This document shows positions 1 to 8,208 of a stretch of 64,000 bases of DNA, piece by piece. A program made the translations under genes and the position numbers. How positions within the stretch are numbered: position 1 is the first letter of the stretch; each line of letters opens with the position of its first letter. Below the pieces are notes generated by a model, which saw only the letters and a program-made list of their open reading frames with translations, was not told the DNA's origin and searched no databases. This stretch comes from Planctomycetota bacterium (GTDB lineage: Bacteria; Planctomycetota; UBA1135; JACQFD01): NCBI GenBank assembly GCA_016200225.1, contig JACQFD010000021.1:1-64000 (forward strand), given 5' to 3'.

Positions 1-138
1 CTCCGCTTCGCTCGCCTGTGGGCTTCGCTCCGCTCGCCGCGCCTCCGTCCGCACCCACATCCCCGGTGATTGTTACAATTTCATCCCTTTCCCTGTCCCA
101 GGTGTAAAGTTATGGGTGGACCAAAAATTGGGGGTTGA
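1..138. other. left-edge sequence without a gene
   Basis: No coding region is visible. The first 60 bases are GC-rich with imperfect repeats around CTTCGCTC. An in-frame TGA at 136-138 closes the reading frame of the SIR2-like remnant that follows. This is probably the edge of inserted or rearranged DNA that replaced the 5' half of the SIR2 gene; its identity cannot be told. Confidence 0.4.
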
Positions 139-657
139 CCAGGTTCGGCTGATTACCTCGAATCCGTATTTCATCTCTATAAATTACATGGTTCAGTCGA
201 CTGGCATCGCACAACGGACGGAATAATTCGAGATGCAGAAACTAATAAACCCTTCCTAATTTATCCTCGCGATGAGAAATTTGCACAGTCGTTCAAGCAG
301 CCATTCTTAGAAATGATGGCTCGGTTTCAGATTGCCCTAAGGGAGCGCGACACATGTCTACTCCTTCTCGGATTCGGATTCAATGACCACCATCTCAACC
401 AGCCAATCTACCACGCCCTAGCTACAAATTCAAATTTTAAACTATTTATTGTAGACAGCTGCTCGGAGTCTAAGCTTGCTAATAATAAGCCTTGGGAGAC
501 CCTCTGGCGACTTCAACAATCCGGGGCCCCGCTTGATGTTATACAAATGGATTTTAGAAGTTTTCCAAGCACCCTTCCGAATTATTCTGCGGCGCGTGCC
601 AGCGACACACAGGGGAAGGCGGCTCAACTCTTGAGGGTGCTCTCGGAGAAATCGTGA
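139..657 (+). pseudogene. SIR2-like domain protein, 5'-truncated remnant
   Basis: The frame is open from 139, after a TGA, to the TGA at 655-657. It encodes the C-terminal half of a SIR2-like (SIR2_2 type) domain. KLHGSVDW (from 181) and GFGFNDHHLNQ (about 370-400) are the usual sirtuin-fold signatures of defence SIR2 proteins. The N-terminal Rossmann part with the glycine-rich NAD-binding loop is absent, so the product should be inactive. The first internal ATG is at 313, but that start would lose still more of the fold. The stop overlaps the GTG start of the HerA gene (GTGA), so the two were a coupled SIR2-HerA defence operon. In such systems SIR2 degrades NAD+ or nucleic acid and HerA forms the hexameric scaffold. 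The lost 5' half is what I see; loss of function is inferred. Confidence 0.7.
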
Positions 658-2408
658 GAATGATGCCCTTCGATCCAAACCGTCGTATTGGAACCGTTAC
701 ACAAGTATCGCCAGACGCCGTTTACGCAAACCTTGATCCGGTCACTCAGCGAACGGGGCGACTACTGTTAGGAGGGCCGCTGCACGGTGGACAGGTCGGC
801 GATTTCGTAGTTTTTGACTGCGATAATTATGCTGTGTTAGGACGCATCCTAGAAGTCAAACTTCCAGAGAGAGAGCGGATGGATATTGAGCGGCACCTCG
901 GACACACTCCGGACCCCCACCCACTTGCAAGAATGCATCTATTAGGGGCGCTGCAATCTGGAACGGAAAGAGTCATAGGTGGTATTCCAAGTTATCCGAC
1001 TCTCGGAGCGTCGGTATTCGCGGCCAGCCCAACGTTAGTAACTCATTTTGCGTCTTCATTTGGCCAGCATGATGAGCCCGCTTTACAAATGGCGACACTA
1101 AATCTAGGGAGCGTGCGGGACGCTGCGGGAACTGTAGTCAAAATAAATGCCGACCATATATTTGCTCGGCATTGCGCTATTCTTGGAGCGACCGGCGGTG
1201 GAAAAAGCACAACTGTGGCACGTATTCTTGATCAATGTCTCAGAGATGAATTATTCCCGAAAATCATATTGATCGATCCCACTGGTGAATATGGACCCAT
1301 TGCCAAGAATCATAAGTCACTATTCCTTGGCACTTCAAAGCCACCAACCGGAGAAGTGGCGGTTCGAATTCCTTGCGAACACCTTCAAGACGGAGACTAC
1401 ATGTCGATCTTAGCTCCTTCTCCAGCTCAACGTGTGAAGTTAATTGAAGCCATTCAGAGCCTCCGCTTAGTTGAAGTTTTGAAGAAACCAGAATTTGCCG
1501 ATGATCTAGGATTGCTTACTGGATTCATTACCGGCACTGGACTTATCACAAAATTCGGAAAGCGTCGCGCGGATTACTATGATGTTCGCACCAAGGCTCA
1601 GATCGCAAAATTGGTTGAAGACCCCCGAACTCCATTCGAATTCTCGTCACTCTCCTCGCAAATAATGAACGAATGCGTTGAAGAATCCAGTGACATTTGG
1701 AAAGTTCAACCCTACTTGCTGGCTCAGGGTTGGTGTCAATCATTGCTGTCCAAAATAAATATGTTGCGAGTATCAGCGGCGTGGACTCCAATATTTGGTA
1801 CAACCGAACCGAAGTCTATTTTTTCAGAATTGGACGCTTTTTTTCGCGATAGCAATACACTCCTGAGAATCAACCTAAACGATTTGAGCTTCGACTTTCA
1901 CCTGCGTGAGATTGCCGTAAATCTCATTGGGCGGTGGCTTCGAGAGCGCGTGAGAAACTATGAACTCACCCACGATAGACCTGTGCTCGTTGTTCTCGAC
2001 GAAGCCCACCATTTTCTCAATCAACATCTTGGAGAAGAAGACTTTAGGCAACCACTAGATGCGTTTGAGAAGATTGCAAAGGAGGGCCGGAAGTTTTGGT
2101 TGAACCTTGTGCTCGCAACACAACAGCCAAGAGACATTCCACCAGGAATTCTCAGTCAAATGGGAACACTAATAGTCCATCGGCTCATAAACGATGCTGA
2201 TCGGAGAGTTGTTGAGGCCGCATGTGGCGAGTTGGATACAGCGGCGGCGAAATTCCTACCAAGTCTAAGGCCCGGCGAAGCTGTAATAATTGGTGTGGAA
2301 TTTCCAATTCCGTTAACTATTCAAATTGAACAACCCCCGAAGGACCAGCGCCCAAGTTCAGCGGGACCAAAATACTCAAGCTGGTTGCAGCAAAAAGCGC
2401 CCAAGTGA
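654..2408 (+). CDS. herA: HerA-type hexameric ATPase/helicase, partner of SIR2
   Basis: 584-residue HerA/FtsK-like P-loop ATPase. Residues 1-65 look like the N-terminal HAS beta-barrel. Walker A is GATGGGKST at about 178-186, after the typical FARHCAILG strand. Walker B is VLVVLDEAHHF near residue 445, and an ATQQPRDIP segment is typical of sensor motifs in this family. Length and domain order match bacterial HerA proteins found with SIR2 or nuclease partners. It starts with GTG at 654, overlapping the SIR2 stop by four bases, which decides the start and indicates translational coupling. HerA assembles as a hexamer and activates SIR2 in the known two-gene phage-defence systems (one published under the name Nezha, from memory). 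Here the gene is intact while its partner is truncated, so the system is probably broken unless HerA uses another nuclease. Confidence 0.88.
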   Translation: MRMMPFDPNRRIGTVTQVSPDAVYANLDPVTQRTGRLLLGGPLHGGQVGDFVVFDCDNYAVLGRILEVKLPERERMDIERHLGHTPDPHPLARMHLLGALQSGTERVIGGIPSYPTLGASVFAASPTLVTHFASSFGQHDEPALQMATLNLGSVRDAAGTVVKINADHIFARHCAILGATGGGKSTTVARILDQCLRDELFPKIILIDPTGEYGPIAKNHKSLFLGTSKPPTGEVAVRIPCEHLQDGDYMSILAPSPAQRVKLIEAIQSLRLVEVLKKPEFADDLGLLTGFITGTGLITKFGKRRADYYDVRTKAQIAKLVEDPRTPFEFSSLSSQIMNECVEESSDIWKVQPYLLAQGWCQSLLSKINMLRVSAAWTPIFGTTEPKSIFSELDAFFRDSNTLLRINLNDLSFDFHLREIAVNLIGRWLRERVRNYELTHDRPVLVVLDEAHHFLNQHLGEEDFRQPLDAFEKIAKEGRKFWLNLVLATQQPRDIPPGILSQMGTLIVHRLINDADRRVVEAACGELDTAAAKFLPSLRPGEAVIIGVEFPIPLTIQIEQPPKDQRPSSAGPKYSSWLQQKAPK

Positions 2409-2551
2409 CGCGCCGGAAATGGACATATACTTAGCATTTCTCTTGCAAAGCATCTATATGATCTTCTAGGACGGTCCCTTGCTTTGAGTCAAATTCTGCA
2501 ATGATCATGGCGGATCCACGGATGATCCAGAAATGGACGAAATGTTGAAAA

Positions 2552-3430
2552 TCAAGCTTCTTCGCTCCCGGACCGATGAACGTGTTCAACCTTTCCCGTG
2601 GAGTAGTCCTTTAGGATTGCTTTTACTATGTCATCACCTTGTACCTCTGTTTCAACTGAGTTAAATTCCTTTATATAATATTCAACTTCTATCGCGGCGA
2701 GTTCAATTCGCTCTGTCTTTCCGTCAATTCGCGGATAATTAATAAACATGCCGTCTTGTTTGATAATATGCTTGTACGGCCCTCCAACTTGAAGCTCGAA
2801 AACGGGGACTACACCCGGAATCCAATATCTAAATTCTTCGGTTGTAGCCACTCCGTTCGAGTCCAAGAGTTTCATATCGAGCGGGCTGAGCTTTGCAAGT
2901 AAACCGCTTTTTTCAAGCGCGTCCAGCCGCACTTTGTCCTGCGGATTACGAATTTGAAGGTTTAGCCTGAGCGGGTTTTCATAACTGGAGTCGACGCCCT
3001 TTAATACAATAGAAATATTAATATTTTTTACGCGGCCAGCCCAATCGGCATCCGATGGTTTTCTGAGGAGTTTTAGGTTAATTCCATAATGCTCTGCAAA
3101 CTCTACCGCTCCGGACTGAAATCCGACCTTTGTTACTATAATGCCAGAAACGTTGCCGATATCGTGGACAACGCCAAAAAAGTCCCGGACGCGGCCGAGC
3201 GTTAAAGTGGTCGCGTAGTCCTTACATTCTACGATTACCTTGTGCTCAATATTGGCGATTCTAAATTGCCAAAGAACATCTATTTGGTGTCCAACTCCCG
3301 AACGTCCCTCAATCACTTGATTGTGCTGGACTTCAATTTTTTCAGTCCCTTGAGACTTAAGAATTGATTGATAGATTGCCCTTGTAAGGATCTCGTAATT
3401 TTTAGATTTATCGTACATTTCTTGGTCCAC
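2552..3430 (-). CDS. Mrr-like restriction endonuclease domain protein
   Basis: 292-residue protein with an N-terminal PD-(D/E)xK nuclease domain of the Mrr family. D51 lies in GHQIDVLW, E68 and K70 in VECK, followed by a VRDFFGVVHDIG helix and GIIVTKVGFQSGA, all characteristic of Mrr-cat domains. The C-terminal 150 residues are unrecognised and may sense a target. The GTG start at 3430 is supported by an AGAGGTGA ribosome-binding site a few bases upstream. Mrr-type proteins cut modified foreign DNA. It converges with the SIR2-HerA genes, with a 140-bp gap, and is transcribed alone. The nuclease call is firm; the biological target is unknown. Confidence 0.75.
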   Translation of the reverse strand: MDQEMYDKSKNYEILTRAIYQSILKSQGTEKIEVQHNQVIEGRSGVGHQIDVLWQFRIANIEHKVIVECKDYATTLTLGRVRDFFGVVHDIGNVSGIIVTKVGFQSGAVEFAEHYGINLKLLRKPSDADWAGRVKNINISIVLKGVDSSYENPLRLNLQIRNPQDKVRLDALEKSGLLAKLSPLDMKLLDSNGVATTEEFRYWIPGVVPVFELQVGGPYKHIIKQDGMFINYPRIDGKTERIELAAIEVEYYIKEFNSVETEVQGDDIVKAILKDYSTGKVEHVHRSGSEEA

Positions 3431-3444
3431 AAATCACCTCTCTT

Positions 3445-3811
3445 AATATTAATAAGAACTAATGTTTTTTCGATTGTCATGGAGATCCGAGTCCATAGGC
3501 TATAGATCTCATTGGCATTCGCAAGGATAAAGTCAGAGTTCCGCATTGGCGGTACAACTATTGCGGCGTGCTTGCAGAATTTTGCAATTTTGAGCCGCTT
3601 ACTCTTCCTCAATCGGAAAGTAATGTCCAAGTGTTCGATTCCCTACCGCGCCGACGAGGAGGACGCCGAGATCATCAGCAAATACAGCAACGTCTCTAGC
3701 GTACTCGGTCGGGTCTTTTTTTTCGGAACTACGGTTGAAGTCCAAGTCGATGGTTTCATACGACTCCAGCATTCTCGTTAGGCCTTGCGCAAATCGAATC
3801 GGCTTAAACAT
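3445..3811 (-). pseudogene. decayed gene, possible AlbA_2/Schlafen-like N-terminus
   Basis: A 70-residue piece from 3811 (MFKPIRFAQ) reads ESYETIDLDF then YARDVAVFADDLGVLLVGAV. It resembles the AlbA_2 (Schlafen) nucleotide-binding fold pattern of an acidic strand followed by an A-F-A/N-x-x-G turn. It stops at 3599. Coding-like sequence then resumes in another frame (AAIVVPPMRNSDFILANANEIYS, about 3480-3560), as expected after a frameshift. I read this as one broken gene; the family call is weak. Confidence 0.35.
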
Positions 3812-4245
3812 AGTTAAGTTCTCTCAATCCTTGGGCGCGTTTGAATTTTCTTGACTGTAATCGTTCGACAACTCCAATTTTTCCTGTGTTTCGAACGTCA
3901 GAGTCCTCGATGGGATGAACCTCCCTGAGTCCAAGATACACGCGTTTCTCCAATCCGCTAACCGAACCTGAAATCGCAGATGGGCGTTGGTCGGCATGAT
4001 GTGGTTCGGCGCGATTTGAGCCAACCGGCTTTCTTGGGACGTTTTCGCGGAACGCCATCCTTGTGCGCGCTTGGCGACCGACATCGCTGGCTTCATAACA
4101 ATCACGTACAGACGACGCATGCGATGTACCGTACTAATTAACAACTTATGGCGACGACTTGCGATGACTTGCGAATGCGTCCAAGTTCGTGTAATATCAC
4201 CCCCCATAACGGCTTAAGTGGTTTCCACGCGTGCCCAAGAGGGCT
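3812..4245. other. gap between decayed gene and attachment core
   Basis: Apart from the last codons of the integrase (4197 onward), no convincing gene or RNA is seen. Frames here show no recognisable domain. The region separates the SIR2/HerA/Mrr block from the integrative element. Confidence 0.4.
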
Positions 4246-5597
4246 TTTCCCAAGCTGAATGTCGGGAGTTCGAACCTCCTCGCCCGCTCCAATAAAGACA
4301 AGGACTTAGGATTAGCAACTCGGTAGCCACCCTTCACGAGTGCCAACTTAGCGCCATCAATTCGCGGCTTGGGAGGCTCGGACCGGGGAACCCGTTCAAT
4401 GGCGTCGCGCAGGTCTTCCGCGTCGAGATGTGTATAAATCTGCGCTGTCAGTTTCGGGTCCGAGTGACCCAACAATTTCTGCGCTTGAATGAGTCCGACG
4501 CCGGCGCGCGCAAGGCGGCTCGCGAACGTGTGGCGCAGCGCATGGATGTCGAGCGTCTCTTTCTGAGAGTTCATTTTTACAATTCCCGCAGCAGTAAGAA
4601 TCCGCTCGAAAATACGCATCGCATTCCGCGTGAGACGGGGCCACTGCATGCCTTCCGGCGTCAGGAAGATACGACCTGCATCTGATATATCTGATCGGAG
4701 GACGTCTTTTTGTAATGTGCGAACGTTCGCTAATAATGACGCCAGATCACGCTGAAGGGGGATCACGCGGAGATTCCCTGACTTCGTGTGCTCCGCTCGC
4801 AAGGTCAGCGTCGCGCGTTCCTCGTCGAGGTCGCCCCAAGCAGTGCGAGTAAGTTCGCTCCACCGTGCTCCCGTGAGAAGGAACGCTTCCCACATCGGCC
4901 GCTGCGGGATTCTTTGTATTCGCTCCTGGTTCGCGTAGGCCCTCCCTTTGGTTCCGTGGGCGATGGTTGTGGCCGCCGCCCATCGCGCGCTTTCCCGTCG
5001 ATCATCTTCGTCCGCCGCCTCGAGGAAGCGAGCGACTTCTGCTTCAGTCATCGCCCGGCGATTACGCCGCTGGTGGGCTTTCCCTTGCGGCAGAGGTTTC
5101 ACCGACGCTATTGGGTTGAACTGAATAATCTCCATGCGGACGGCCCAGATGAGCATGCTGGTGAGCGTAGATACGTCCATGTTTGCGGTTCGATTGGCGA
5201 CCCCTTCGCCGAGTCGCGCGCGGCGCCACTCGAGAATGCGCGCGGGGGTGAGATCCTGCGCGATGGATATCGATACTTCATTTAGAATGCGGGCGATCCG
5301 ACGCCGCGCGTTAGCGCAGTGCTTGGCAGATACACGTGTTTCGAGATCCTTTAAGTAGAGATCCTTGAGCTCGGCCAGAGCACACGGTGCCGCCTCTTCG
5401 GTCTTAAGTCCCGCGAGCTGTAGGTCTCGATCACGTACCAGGTCGGCGAGCATGCGTTCGGCGACCCGTCGGTCTGAACACATGACCTGGCGATGGCGGG
5501 TTCCGTCAGCGCCTCGCCAGTCGGCAAAGTAGACAGCCTGACCGAGTTTGTTGGTTTCGCGGACAAGCCGTCCGCGACCGAGTGCGCGTCCTCTCAT
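4197..5597 (-). CDS. int: tyrosine recombinase/integrase
   Basis: 466-residue phage-type integrase. An N-terminal SAM-like core-binding domain (about 75-165) is followed by the catalytic domain with all active residues: Arg in TGARWSELT, a beta-hairpin Lys in HTKSG, HALRHTF (HxxR), LGHSD and the nucleophile Tyr in IYTHLD. A 35-45-residue insert around GTKGRAYANQERIQ precedes the catalytic Arg. The C-terminal tail (ARRFELPTFSLG) is encoded by the reverse complement of the tRNA-Gly core, as in many elements that recombine at tRNA 3' ends. The ATG start overlaps the stop of the upstream excisionase-like gene (ATGA). It excises and inserts the element at the att core. The full set of catalytic residues suggests activity. 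Confidence 0.93.
   Translation of the reverse strand: MRGRALGRGRLVRETNKLGQAVYFADWRGADGTRHRQVMCSDRRVAERMLADLVRDRDLQLAGLKTEEAAPCALAELKDLYLKDLETRVSAKHCANARRRIARILNEVSISIAQDLTPARILEWRRARLGEGVANRTANMDVSTLTSMLIWAVRMEIIQFNPIASVKPLPQGKAHQRRNRRAMTEAEVARFLEAADEDDRRESARWAAATTIAHGTKGRAYANQERIQRIPQRPMWEAFLLTGARWSELTRTAWGDLDEERATLTLRAEHTKSGNLRVIPLQRDLASLLANVRTLQKDVLRSDISDAGRIFLTPEGMQWPRLTRNAMRIFERILTAAGIVKMNSQKETLDIHALRHTFASRLARAGVGLIQAQKLLGHSDPKLTAQIYTHLDAEDLRDAIERVPRSEPPKPRIDGAKLALVKGGYRVANPKSLSLLERARRFELPTFSLGKALLGTRGNHLSRYGG
4246..4291 (+). other. attachment-site core: 3' part of tRNA-Gly(CCC)
   Basis: On the plus strand this reads as a tRNA from the anticodon loop (TTCCCAA, anticodon CCC) through a T-arm (GGGAG-TTCGAAC-CTCCT) and acceptor strand CGCCCGC-T-CCA. 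The matching 5' half (a GCGGGCG acceptor strand and D-arm) is absent upstream, so this is not a working tRNA. It lies inside the 3' end of the integrase gene, the usual place for the att core of tyrosine recombinases that target tRNA 3' ends. It is therefore an attL/attR or attP-type core for insertion into tRNA-Gly. Confidence 0.7.
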
Positions 5598-5977
5598 GAT
5601 TTAGAAATTGTAGTTCGGCGGAATTCGGTTGTCTGCACCCCAGCGAGCCATTGCTTGATTTCTTCACTGCGCCAGCGCTTAGCACTGCCAATGCGAATAG
5701 ACCGTGGCAAAGTTTTAGCGAGTTCGAGTCGCCGAACAGTCCGCGGATGGCAGTGCAGAAGTCCCGCAATCTCACGCTCTGAAAGAAGCTCGCTGAGAGG
5801 GTTCGGGCTGTTGGTTTCCTCGCGTCGGCGCAGCCGCGAGACGAGACGCTCCTCCATCGCGTGCAGGTGCCGCTCAACCGCGGAGGAGACGAGTTCTTGA
5901 AGCGTCGCGGGGTCCACGAAGGGAATGGTGATCTCGCGGAGGGGACGCAGGTCCTGGGAGGTTGTTCGGTGTTCCAT
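5594..5977 (-). CDS. excisionase-like/helix-turn-helix DNA-binding protein
   Basis: 128-residue protein. A heptad-like helical N-terminus (LQELVSSAVERHLHAMEERL) is followed by a MerR/Xis-type winged helix: LLSEREIAGLLHCHPRTVRRLE, then a basic wing (IRIGSAKRWRSEEI) and a terminal helix (QWLAG). This is the excise/AlpA-like HTH_17 pattern, in which the protein bends att DNA and sets recombination direction. The ATG at 5977 was chosen because a longer upstream reading frame has no domain and overlaps the recombinase remnant. The stop overlaps the integrase start by four bases, so int and this gene form a coupled pair. Confidence 0.8.
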   Translation of the reverse strand: MEHRTTSQDLRPLREITIPFVDPATLQELVSSAVERHLHAMEERLVSRLRRREETNSPNPLSELLSEREIAGLLHCHPRTVRRLELAKTLPRSIRIGSAKRWRSEEIKQWLAGVQTTEFRRTTISKS

Positions 5978-6090
5978 GGGGTCGCGAGGACAGTGCTGTT
6001 CGAACGTGTCCTCTGAAGGACTGGCGACCTCCGAATCAGACGGCTTTCGTCCGCCGCGGACACCCTTCGCTGCGCCGTTTGTAGGGCGGA

Positions 6091-7690
6091 CTAGGCACCG
6101 GCATTCGGTGGAATCCACGCAGCAGCACCGCCCGAGTACGACCAAAAACCGGAGAGTTCCGGACCCAGTGCCTTCCGAATCTGCCGCGCGAGCTTGGCGA
6201 GGTATTCGATCGAGATCCGCGCCCTTCCCTCCTTCGCCATCCAATCGCGAAGAACATCTTCAAATCGGACATCCCGAGGCGAACACTCCGCGACGTTCAA
6301 GAAAAGGCGTGCTGGAGCGCCCTTGAGCGTGATGACGGCATTCACTGCGGGTCGGCGAACGACAACTTCTCCAGTTGTCGTCCTTTCAATCTCGACCGCG
6401 CTCAGCACATTCGATACAGGGTTTGCGCCTTCTAACTTCTTGTGTGTAGGGACGTTGGCGTCACGTCCGGCAGGTGTCGAGAGGCTTCCTGCCGCGACCG
6501 ACCAACCAGGAATCGAGGGCCGCGCCTTTTTGTGGTGTTGCCCTTTTGTCGCGGTTTCAGAACTGGAGAGTTCTGTGAGGTCGAACGTGACTGCGCCGCT
6601 CTCGATGGTAATGCGTTCGACAACTGCTTCGACGATCGTCCTCTTGTCTCCAAACGACATTGCCGCCCAGGAGGTATGGAGGGACGGAATCTGCTCTCCT
6701 GTTTTTCGATCTACTCGAATCTTGAGCACGTCGATCTCGCCCTGAATCGCGGGGACTTGATCGCCGATGGCCTCCAATCGGGCGTGGAGACCCTTGTAAT
6801 GTTGGGCCTGGCTTGCTGTCAGAGGTTCGGTCTGTGAACCAAGGGTAAGCAGGCGATCGGCTTGTGCTTTGAGCTTGGATTCCTCGCTCTTAAGCGATGC
6901 TACAAGCGCTTCCCGAGCAGCAATCGTCTCATCGACGTTCTCCACGTGCCTCCCGATTGTCTCGCGATCGATTGCAATCGTCCGCAGTTGTTCACAAAAG
7001 ATCGTCTCGAGGTCCCGTTCCGGAATCTTGCGCCGACAGGCAGCACAAACATATTTGGATGACCCGGACAGAACATACATCTTCTCTCCGCACCCACAGA
7101 ATGTGACGCCGGAAAACAGATGCGTCGGCTTTTTCGTCGGTCGATGCCCGTACGTTCTTTCGCTCAAGAGTAAGCGGCAACGGTCGGCTAGATCATCAGG
7201 AACTACAACGCCAGCGTCGGATGCGTTACGTTCGGTTTGTCCATGCTCGGGTGGTACAGCGTAGCGCTGGGATTGCGTTGCTGTAACAAGACGCCGAACC
7301 TGCGTGTCGGTCCACAAATTACCGGTCCGAGTGCGATAGCCCTTCTCGTTGAGAAGGCGCGCGACTGTCTTGGTTCGCCGATGCTCAACAAACAGTTCAC
7401 ACAGGAGCCTCAGAATCGCCGCTTCTGTGGAATCATGGACAAGACGCCCGTCATTCCAGCGATAACCAAACGGCGCGGCTTGAATGTTATGCACTTTTTG
7501 CTCTCGTTAACTTACCAGCGTCTGGCGAACTGTGGGGTCTCTTCCCTTGTCCGTAGAATTTGAACCGGTCAATGTGGTGTTCGGGACTCCGGCCCCCGAC
7601 CTGATCTTCCGTCGAAACGCGAATCCAGACGCCAACTGCCTTTTGGTCCTCTGAAACGGAACGCGGCTTCGAGATTGTTGGACGAGTCAT
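6091..7690 (-). pseudogene. large serine recombinase lacking its catalytic domain
   Basis: The first piece (from ATG 7690) has the start of a resolvase domain, VGVWIRVSTEDQ with the nucleophilic Ser, then leaves the family pattern and stops at 7487. The second piece (7494 down to 6091, 467 residues) begins at the recombinase DNA-binding domain (PFGYRWNDGRL, LCELFVEHRRTKTVARLLNEKG). It continues into a zinc ribbon (FCGCGEKMYV, YVCAACRRK), a coiled coil and a C-terminal tail. Most of the catalytic domain (roughly 100 residues or more) is missing and the frame shifts at the join, so the enzyme should be dead. The downstream part is undamaged, so the deletion may be recent or the DNA-binding part may be retained. 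It lies directly upstream of the excisionase/integrase pair. Confidence 0.8.
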
Positions 7691-7740
7691 GAGAATAGCT
7701 CCGCAGCGATTGCAGCCTCCGCAGTCGTCCGTCATACTCG

Positions 7741-7755
7741 ACTTGACATTCAAGT
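7741..7755. promoter_or_regulatory. perfect inverted repeat, probable operator/promoter
   Basis: ACTTGA-CAT-TCAAGT is a perfect 6-bp inverted repeat with a 3-bp spacer. It contains a TTGACA -35-like hexamer and lies between the divergent serine recombinase remnant (start 7690) and the XRE gene (start 7779). It is a natural binding site for the XRE protein to repress its own operon. Confidence 0.55.
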
Positions 7756-7778
7756 CAACAGGGGTACGTTCTTCATCG

Positions 7779-8156
7779 ATGGCAATTCCTCAGGCGTTCG
7801 GTCAGCGAATTCGCGCCCTGCGGCTGGCGAAGATCCTCACCCAACGCGAACTCGCGGACCAAGTCGGAAGGAGACTCAAGGACGAGGATCGCCGAGGGTT
7901 CGACGTCACCTATTTGAGCAAGATTGAAAACGGTCGCGTCCTTCCACCGTCCGTGGCGGCGATCCTTCAGCTCGCAGCAGTTCTCGAAATAAACTCAGAC
8001 GAGCTACTCGCACTCGCGGGCAAAGTCCCGCCGGACGTTGGCGAAGCACTCAAGAAGAGTCCTGGCGCCCGAGCATTTTATAGATCGGCAGCTAACCTAG
8101 GACTCTCCGAGAAGGACTGGTACGGTCTTCTTGATCGTCTGAAAACGCAAGGGTGA
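7779..8156 (+). CDS. XRE-family transcriptional regulator
   Basis: 126-residue protein with a Cro/C1-type helix-turn-helix: FGQRIRALRLAKILTQRELAD, then VTYLSKIENGRVLPPS as recognition helix and turn, and a third helix up to DELLALAGK. The C-terminal 45 residues are helical and may dimerise or bind a ligand. The start at 7779 fits the domain; an earlier in-frame start would run through the operator. It lies 52 bp ahead of the HD-domain gene on the same strand and probably represses that operon through the inverted repeat at 7741-7755. Confidence 0.85.
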   Translation: MAIPQAFGQRIRALRLAKILTQRELADQVGRRLKDEDRRGFDVTYLSKIENGRVLPPSVAAILQLAAVLEINSDELLALAGKVPPDVGEALKKSPGARAFYRSAANLGLSEKDWYGLLDRLKTQG

Positions 8157-8208
8157 CATCGGGCAATTTCTCAAACAAGATAATGCGTACACCTCGCTAA
8201 CAATACCC

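Noticed and set aside
4215-4291. Complete functional tRNA-Gly gene
   Set aside because: Anticodon loop, T-arm and acceptor 3' strand are present, but no 5' acceptor strand, D-arm or matching anticodon-stem strand lies upstream at the right distance.
4788-5285. Plus-strand frames opposite the integrase
   Set aside because: Antisense shadows of a well-supported gene with full catalytic motifs; the same applies to long antisense frames across the VirD4-like, helicase and methylase genes.
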